DNA of 42,554 nucleotides, taken from positions 150,032 to 192,585 of the forward strand of contig MU631583.1 of NCBI GenBank assembly GCA_026770615.1, given 5' to 3'. Within the stretch, counting starts at the first letter, position 1, and each line of letters starts with the position of its first letter. Positions 36,351-42,554 of this stretch are shown piece after piece. The notes under the pieces are model-generated. The model did not search any database. It saw only the letters and a program-made list of their open reading frames with translations, and had not been told where the DNA came from. The stretch comes from Pavlovales sp. CCMP2436 (Eukaryota > Haptophyta > Pavlovophyceae > Pavlovales). Position numbers and translations under genes: made by a program.

Positions 36351-39300
36351 CTCCGCCGTAGTAGAGGTGGTAGGCTGCTGGGTTGGCGGCGAGCACCGAG
36401 CCAAAGATGTCTCCAACCTCGGTGCGCGCGAACGCACCCACGGACCTCGCGAACTCCGCGAGGAGGGCGAGGATCGGGTCGTGCCGGAGCTTGGCGATGT
36501 GGCCGCCGGTGACGCCTGCGCCCGTGGCTGCGACGAGGTTGTCTCCGAACGCGTCGATGAGGTGGCCGAAAAGCCGTGCGCTGCACGCAACAAGGCCGGC
36601 GCAGATGGGGCTCTGGACGCCGAAGAAGCGCGCGGTGATCTCCATCCACTCGCCGGTGTTGCGGAGCCCGTAGCTGCCCGGTAGTGCAGCGACCCAGGCG
36701 GAGCTGTTGCGATCGAGGCTCCTGAAGAGGTGTACGGCGCGATCGCTGCGGTGTCGCGCGTTGATCTGCATCTTGAGCACGTCGTACCGGTGAGCCTCCA
36801 GGTCGTCGGTGAGGTCCTTCTGCATGTTGAGGCATAGCCTGCCGGCGCTCCTGCGCGCCGTCGGCCATGCTTCCACTGGAGGTAGGTGGAGCACGGAGGT
36901 TGGCCGATCTCCGTTAGGCCCCGCTCCTGTGGCGATGCCGGCCTCTTGCTGCAGCAGCAACCAGCAGCGGCGGAAGACCTGTCCCTGTAGCGGCGGTGGC
37001 AGAGAGCCTGCCCCGGAAGACGGCACCTGGTACGCGCGCCAGCCGTGCTGCTGCATGTCCACAAAGGAGTTCCGCCCCACCGTGCGCTCGACCTGCGGCA
37101 GCTCGAGCATCCCGCGCTGCGTGACGCTGCTGACCGGGTTGGTCGCGTCGACCCACACGTCGAGAAAGGCTAGCACCGCCTGCACCATGGCGCCACAGAA
37201 GGCGGCCGGCGCGATGTCGACCATTCGCTGAAGTCCGGCGCCACGGTAGCGGCGGGGAAGCGCGAGGCGGGCGGTCGCGAACTGATCGCCGTCGAGCAAG
37301 ACTCCTAGCGCGTGCGTCGCCTGCGCGTGGATGATCGCGTCGAAGTGGGTGCATGCCTGCGCGAGTGGTCCGGGTAGCAGTGCCGCGCAAAGTACTCGAA
37401 TTTGCGCGCCGTGGAGGAGAGGGTCAAGAGCCAGAGCTGTTGCTTGTGTGACAAGCTAAGCGAAGTGATTAGCTTGGTTGAGATGCATGCGATCTCGTCA
37501 CACTTGCCAGCCAGGGCAAGCATGATGTACTCCTCCGACCCGATGGAGATGCCGTAGCACATGACGCCGTAGTACGGAGTCACGCCGTCGAGTAGGTGGC
37601 TGCGCGTCACCAGGCCGCGGTGGGTGTCAAGGGAATCGATGTGAGCCTCATCGATCCAGCACTCGCACTTGACCGGTTGCACGACGAGGCCGAGCCGCGC
37701 GAAGAGCGCGTCATGGAAGCGCTGCATCGCCGGGAAGACGATATGGGGCGGGCCGACCGCCCGTACATCGTCGTGGCCGGTCCGAGCGCCCCCACCGTCT
37801 GGCCGCAGCTCTGCGTCCAGCACCTGTAGCTCGGAGTGGATGGAGATTGTGAAGGCGACTCCGCCCTCCACCGACCCTTGGGCGACACCCGTCTCGCCGT
37901 CCCTGCCCATGGGCGTCAAGCCGCCGCCCTTGCCGCTGACGAAGATGGGGTACTTGGGGGCAAGCGTGGCGTAGAAGAGGCGTGCGAGCGGGGCAAGGCC
38001 GGAGGAGCTGGCGAGGATGCGCGTCACCATCTCTGCACGGTCGCCCTCGTTGAACGCGTTGTAGATGTCGGAGCTGGCGATGCAGAAGCTGGGGTTCTCG
38101 AGGAGCTCGCACACGCCAAATATGAGCTTTGTCCCGCCTGCCAAGACGAGCACTCCCAGCTGCTGCGGGAAGAGGTACATATCCTTGATATCGCTGCGAA
38201 GGCCCTTGTTGAGGAAGACTCCCTTGGTGAGACCCTGTCTCAGCGCGCACGAGATGCCGATTGGCCGCGCAGACTCCGCAACGCCGGCCTGGACCGCACA
38301 CTTGCGGAGTGGCACGCACCCACCGTGCGGCGCAGAAGACGAAGTAGAACCAGGGGGGCAGATCGCCGTTGGCGAGGGATGATGCCAGCCAGGCGTGCGA
38401 CCCGAGCACATGGCGTGCATCATCGCCCACGAAAGGTTCCGTCGGGGCGAGTGGGATGACGTACTCGTATCACCAGGGCGAGGCACCTTGTGCCTGTCGG
38501 TCTTGAGCCCTCGGTATGCCTCCTTCATCTCCGTGACGCCGACAACGAGACGGTTGGTGGTGTCGAGGCCCGGGATGACCGCTGGCACGGAGGACCTCCT
38601 GGGCGGATGCTTGGCGAGCATCTGCTGAAGCACGGCCGGGTCCGCGATGTCAGCGAGGTCGTGGCTCTGAAGCAGCTTTGCGGCGTCGGAGAACTTGCCC
38701 TTGGCGAGAAGGGCGACGGCCGCCTTGATGTCTCGCTCGGGGTTGGCTGGACGGGAGCGCCGGCTGCTGCGCTGCTGTGCCTCCGCCGCGCAGTCTCCAG
38801 ACCAGTCAGTAACGAGGCTGCCAAAGTCTCCCCGCCCCCATCGGTCGAAGCGGGAGGCGAGCAGTCTGGCGCTCGCCAGACGTCCTTGGCGGCCTCCGCG
38901 GACCGCGGGCTGCTTTCGGAGTAGTAGCGAGGGTAGGATCAGGAGCATCTTCAGCGCTCGCACCTCCTCCACCTCGTTGTCCGGCCCGGAGTTGCGGATG
39001 GCTTCGATGACGAGGACCGTCGCGGCGGCCCATTGCTCGTGGAAGTATAGGGGTATGGCATCGAGTTGCCGAGACGTGTGCCCGGCGACTTCGGCAACAG
39101 TGAGGTGGTCGAGGACGGAGAAGTCGCGGCCGGTCGGGTCTGCGCTTGCCGTGTAGGTAGGGGCATGGTTGGGCGCTCGACGTCCTCGCTCGACGATGGC
39201 GATTGCCGTTGACGACGGGGTGGTGGTCGCAGTCTCCCATACCCACCAGAGAGCGCGTTGCAATCGCCGCGCGCGCCCTCCTGCAACTCCCCCGTCCTCC

Positions 39301-39359
39301 CCCCACCACGGCCGCGCCTGTGGCCTCCGCCATATGCACCGCGGTGCAGTGGCGGCCAC
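36350..39359 (-). CDS. Reverse transcriptase of D-x2-NAFN type (frameshifted)
   Basis: The N-terminal part has EEVRALKMLLILPSLLLRK and KFSDAAKLLQSHDLADIADP, blocks I recall preceding RTs of this kind in algae and protists. RT motifs follow: ESARPIGISCALRQGLTK, SSDIYNAFNEGDRAEM (motif A, about 38040-38080), GVAQGSVEGGVAFTI (motif B, about 37850-37890) and GHDDV (motif C region, about 37770). After a one-base shift at 37375 the frame continues with GVLLDGDQF, LPRRYRGAGLQRMVDIAPAAF and ends against the plus-strand element at about 36350. At least three frameshifts make it inactive as assembled. Confidence 0.72.
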
Positions 39360-40395
39360 TGCGGTGGCCGCTGCTGCGGCGGTGGCGGCGGTGGCTGAAC
39401 TGGTGGTCTTGGCAGCGGCTGCAACAGTGGTACGGAGCCGGCGATGTGGTTCTTCCGGGCTTCCCTGTCAAGAGTTGGGCGTAGGAGCGTAGCTGCAGCT
39501 TCGTCGGCAACGTTGGCGGCGTTGTCGAGGGCATCTCTGCGTGCGACTGGGAGCATGTTCGCAAACACGCTGGCATCAGCTTGCGCCCGGACCCTGAAGG
39601 CATGCTTGGCAGCATGGGCCTCGAAGAGCGAGGGCCGGTTCGCCTGTGCTGAGGTCGAGCCACTTCCGCCACTGAGTACCTCCATCCGGTGGTGCGGTAG
39701 TTGGGGAAATTGCCCACATCATCTAGGACGAGAGCGATGACTCGGTTGCGGTCGTCGTCGAAGGCAAGTGTGCCAGCCTCGTCGATGACTTGCAGTGCAC
39801 GCTGGCAGACGGCGAAGATCAAGGTGGTCGCGAGCTCATGAGCCACTGTGCAGCCTTGCACCATGCGCCAGAGCTTGTCGATGTGCAGCCCCTTGCCGCA
39901 ACTCACATTGAATGCAGTCTTGAGCGTCTTGTCGCGGGCCTTCTGCGCATCCGCACGGCTCTGTCGCGGGGGGATCTTGCTAGGCTTGATGGCCTTCGGT
40001 GCGACGGGCAGCGCAGCGAGGATCGCGCGTGCAAGCTCGCACCCCGGTCTAGAGCGCTCTACCCTGATCGGGTCGCCCGCCGCGTGATGCAGCGCGTATA
40101 TCTTGTTGTAGGAGACTACGATGCTGGCTGCGAAGGAGGGGTCGTTTGACGCGCCGCCTCTCATGCGGCTCGGGAGCCGCAGCGTCGCATGATTCTCGAC
40201 ACCGCACTCGACGAGTGAGTGCTGGTCATCCAACCGCATGCCTTCGCAGGCGAGGAGTTGGAGGTCGCGTGCAATGCCGGTCTTGAGCGTGATAGCGTCC
40301 TTGACCGTCTCGACCGTGAAGTATGGCTTCACCTCGACCACCAGCGTCTGACCAGCGAAGATCACGACAAACATGTGCATGGGGCTTGACTCGGC
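38951..40395 (-). CDS. Ubiquitin-like domain fused to gag-like region
   Basis: From MHMFVVIFAGQTLVVEV (about 40382) to LRLPSRMRGG (about 40155) the 76-residue spacing, start and Arg-Gly-Gly end match ubiquitin folds, at low identity. After RMRGG comes ASNDPSFAASIVVSYNKIYA, then FNVSCGKGLHIDKLWRMVQ and DRNRVIALVLDDVGNF. After a shift near 39688 comes SLFEAHAAKHAFRVRAQADA and a Pro/Gln-rich region. A Gly-Gly end followed by more protein is the arrangement that de-ubiquitylating enzymes cut in linear fusions, so processing into a separate gag-like product is possible (inference). The downstream frame is the RT. Confidence 0.65.
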
Positions 40396-40399
40396 ATCG

Positions 40400-41130
40400 T
40401 GCGCCGCGCTCCGCGCCGACGCCCCGCTCAGCGCCGCGCTAGGCGACACGCCCGACTGTGCACTCGGCGGCGGCGGTGCGCTCAGTGAAGCGCTCAGCAG
40501 CACGCCCGACGGCGCAGTAATAGTAAGCGCCAGTGGGGGCAGCGACGGTGTGAGCGAGTCCTGGGGTGACGGTGGGGGCGCCGACAGCGCGGTAGGCTTT
40601 GGCGACGGTAGAGGCGGCGGCGATGGAGAGGGCTGGGGAACGGGCTGGGCAGTGTGTTGGGAGTGGACGCACCTTTCTACAGGCGGCTCGGCGCGCAGCG
40701 TGCCCGGCGATGGCGGCGGCAGCGCAAGCAGCGCACCCAGCGGCGGCTCGCTCGGCGGCGACACTCTCGGCGCGCCCAGCAGCGCGTTCCCCGACACGCC
40801 CTGCAGCGGCGATATCCTGGGCACGCTCGACAGCGGCGGCACGCTCAGCGCTAGCTTCGGCGCCGCATCCGACGGTGGCGCAGCGCTCGGCGGCGCACTA
40901 AGCGTCTGTGCTGTGTTCGGTGGCGCGCTCAGCGACTCGCATGACGGCGCGCTGGGCAGCGGCAGCGCGCTCCGCGCTGGCAGGGTGCGAACCCTCAGCA
41001 GCAGCGGGCTAGGCGACACGTTCGGGCTTGGTGGTGGCGGGCTCGGCGGCGGTGGGCTCGGTGGCGGCGGGCTTAGCGGTGTGTTCGGTAACCCGCCCGA
41101 CAGCGCGCTCGCCGTGTACTTGGCGTTTGG
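40400..41130 (-). repeat. Ser/Pro/Ala-rich coding repeat linker
   Basis: Degenerate 9-18 base units (GGCGGCGCGCTCAGC type) encode LSAPPPSP and SPPPPSPP repeats in the minus frame. The opposite strand also yields a long open frame (GGDGGGSAS), which I regard as a mirror artefact. Confidence 0.75.
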
Positions 41131-42215
41131 ACCACCCGTGGTGCTCGGCGCGCTGCCTGCCTGCTCGGCAGAGCGCAAGTACTCGGCCACCTCGGTGAAC
41201 CCGCACCTCGTGGTTTCGGTAACCAACCACTCCCTATCCCCTGCCGAGAGTTGGCCGCCGTGCTCGATGCTGTATCGCAGTGTCCGCACGTGGCCTCCCA
41301 ACGCAGCGATATGGACTTGCTGCTGTCAATTTCGCCTCCTTGCTCGTGCGCGTGGCGTAGTGCCTCGAAGTACCCACCTTGAGCGGCCGAGAAGCAGGTG
41401 AACTCGCCCACGGAGCAGCCTCGGGAGAGGAGCCAGATCAGTGCTTCGAGGTTCCCCTCCTGAGCGGCATCATCGCATGCTGTGCCGTTCAAGTCTCCGC
41501 CCAGATCACACATCCACTCGTCAACAAGTACCTCGAGGGCGCCCACACAGCCATATCTCGCCGCGACATTAAGCAGCAGGGCTGGACGGGGCTCCGATTC
41601 GTCATCGTCGAGTGGGCGGACCCAATCGGAGAGGCGAACAAAGACTGGCATGTGCATGCACGCAAAAGCCGCCAACGCGCGTGTGCGCAGGAAGTCAGAC
41701 CTCCTAGTCGTCTCCCCCGTCTCATGACCCGAGTGTTCTCTGAAAGTCTTGCACGTGAGCATGGCGCAAATGCGGTCGCCCCCGTCTAGGTGCGTGAGGA
41801 GAACTCGTAGTGGATCACCGACGAGAGCGCAAAGCAGCAGCGGGAGCGTCGTCTCTGCCCCACTCGGCCCGCTCGGAGCACCACCGCCCGCAGCGCTCGG
41901 CTCGTCCCCGGTGCTAGGCTCACCCGTGACGCTCTGCGCGTCTGCACCTCCCGGTAGCCTCGCCATGCCGTACAGCGCCGAATCCTTCTTGATGTTGTAG
42001 TCGGATAGCATGTCCGTCCTCGAGTTGCTTGCGCTCGAACTTGAGGCGCAGCAGTCGAGGTGGGATGTCCACTTTGTCGAATAGCATGGACTTGACAGTC
42101 TCGATCAGGTCGGACAGCTGCACGTCAAGCGTAAGCGTGATCATCGGGCCCGTCATCATTTTGACGAAGATCTGGAAACGCGTTTTACTCTCGTCCGAGA
42201 GCCCGTCTCCCGCGT
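41073..42215 (-). CDS. Ubiquitin-like, F-box-like and ankyrin-repeat region (frameshifted)
   Basis: FQIFVKMMTG...KQLEDG (42180-42025), then after a shift of one or two bases near 41987 LSDYNIKKDSALYGMARLPGG, together follow ubiquitin closely and end LPGG rather than RLRGG. LVGDPLRVLLTHLDGGDRIC with CKTFRE looks like an F-box, which binds Skp1 in SCF ligases. Ankyrin units follow: ALLLNVAARYGCVGALEVLV, CDDAAQEGNLEALIWLLSRG and CFSAAQGGYFEALRHAHEQG. After a shift near 41330 come HIAALGGHVRTLRYSIEHGG and CGFTEVAEYLRSAEQ. The whole looks like a substrate adaptor for ubiquitin ligation. The upstream frame continues toward the window edge. Confidence 0.7.
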
Positions 42216-42554
42216 CGTGGTGCGTTTGGCGGCGTCAGCCTCGACTGCAGCCCGCAGGACGGCGGCGCGCGTGAGCGGGGCATGCTCGGCAGCTTGCTCG
42301 ACACCAGCGTCGCGCTCGGCGTCATGCTTGGTAGCACGCTCGGCACCGGCATCAGGCTCAGCGGCGTGTTGAGCACCGGCGTCGTGCTCAAAGGCTAGTT
42401 CAGCACCGTCGTCGCGCTCAGCGGCAGCGACGTGCTCAGCACCAGTGTCGCGCTCGGCACCATGCTCGGCGGCACGCTCGGCGCCGGCGTCGGGCTCAGC
42501 GGCGTGCTCAGCACCGGCGTCGCGCTCGGCGCCTTGCTCGACGGCATGCTCAGC
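42216..42554. repeat. GCTCAGCACCGGCGTCGCGC-type tandem repeat
   Basis: Units of 18 and 36 bases (GCTCGGCACC, GGCGTCGCGC, GCTCAGCGGC) repeat to the right edge. They resemble the Ser/Pro linker repeats at 40.4-41.1 kb and may encode a similar linker upstream of the first ubiquitin-like domain. Confidence 0.75.

Larger units (their letters stand above)
36350..42215 (-). mobile_element. Retroelement-like gene with ubiquitin-like, F-box-like, ankyrin and RT domains
   Basis: Reading on minus: ubiquitin-like (42180-41945), F-box-like (about 41870-41790), ankyrins (about 41640-41180), Ser/Pro-rich linker (41130-40400), second ubiquitin-like (40390-40160), gag-like region (40150-39280), RT (39250-37376) and RT C-terminal region (37375-36360). 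The single uninterrupted frame 41301-39690 joins the last ankyrin, linker, second ubiquitin-like domain and start of the gag-like region, so these belong to one protein. Frameshifts near 41987, 41330, 39688, 39250, 38400, 38335 and 37375 break the rest. No LTR or endonuclease was found. It could be a host gene fused to an RT or a domesticated element. Confidence 0.6.

Noticed and set aside
40373..41401. 342-codon plus-strand frame rich in Gly and Ser
   Set aside because: It mirrors the Ser/Pro linker coding on minus. The minus strand carries real ankyrin and ubiquitin-like domains across the same interval.

Overview
The window looks like GC-rich nuclear DNA from a unicellular alga or related protist. 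The evidence is GT-AG introns in a carbamoyl-phosphate synthetase (CPS) gene, a C2H2 zinc-finger exon with a polypyrimidine tract and AG acceptor, and dense retroelements. The ankyrin style (CDDAAQEGNLEALIWLL) is one I associate with haptophytes and pelagophytes. That lineage guess is weak. Nothing suggests a prokaryote. All assignments come from reading motifs by eye.

Layout. 1-3653 (minus): glutaminase/small-subunit part of a CPS gene, seven exons, running off the left edge. Nearly every exon end has a decayed copy in the adjacent intron. 3829-6629: truncated non-LTR-type retroelement (RNase-H-like end, CCHC-like finger) followed by an OTU cysteine-protease frame. A second OTU fragment with the same 3' tail lies at 13837-14872. 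7050-9864: a C2H2 zinc-finger terminal exon, a retroelement-like fragment, and a two-exon multi-pass membrane protein with a UBA-like segment interrupted by TAG. 9865-12884 has no gene that I can support and is full of hairpins and fold-back elements. 12885-13628: a protein of unknown function with a TPKG-repeat tail.

14934-23807: a Ty1/copia element on the minus strand with two 340-bp LTRs and a 5-bp target duplication (CATCT). It has gag, protease, integrase, RT and RNase H, with a 300-base N gap in gag. A second, small LTR element (18833-20775, target duplication CCTTG, LTR ends TATCG/CGATA) sits between protease and integrase; the frame reads through if it is removed. 24755-34170: a second copia-like element on the minus strand with no LTRs found. 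It is split by a 3.2-kb inverted-repeat element (27091-30293) with a candidate 9-bp target duplication, and a 756-bp MITE-like element sits inside that. 34171-35313 is repeat-rich. 35314-36350 is another non-LTR tail on plus. 36350-42215 on minus is a frame-shifted gene in this reading order: ubiquitin-like, F-box-like, ankyrins, Ser/Pro-rich linker, a second ubiquitin-like domain ending in RMRGG, a gag-like region, and a reverse transcriptase.

Two themes stand out. First, ubiquitin-related modules (OTU, ubiquitin-like, F-box, UBA-like) recur next to or fused with retroelement coding sequence. Second, the premature stops in otherwise continuous frames are almost all TAG. TAG alternates with CAG at the same column of a coding-frame repeat and between two paralogous copies, and the frames then stay open to a TGA. 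This fits either UAG read as a sense codon or C-to-T decay of Gln codons; I cannot decide between them here.
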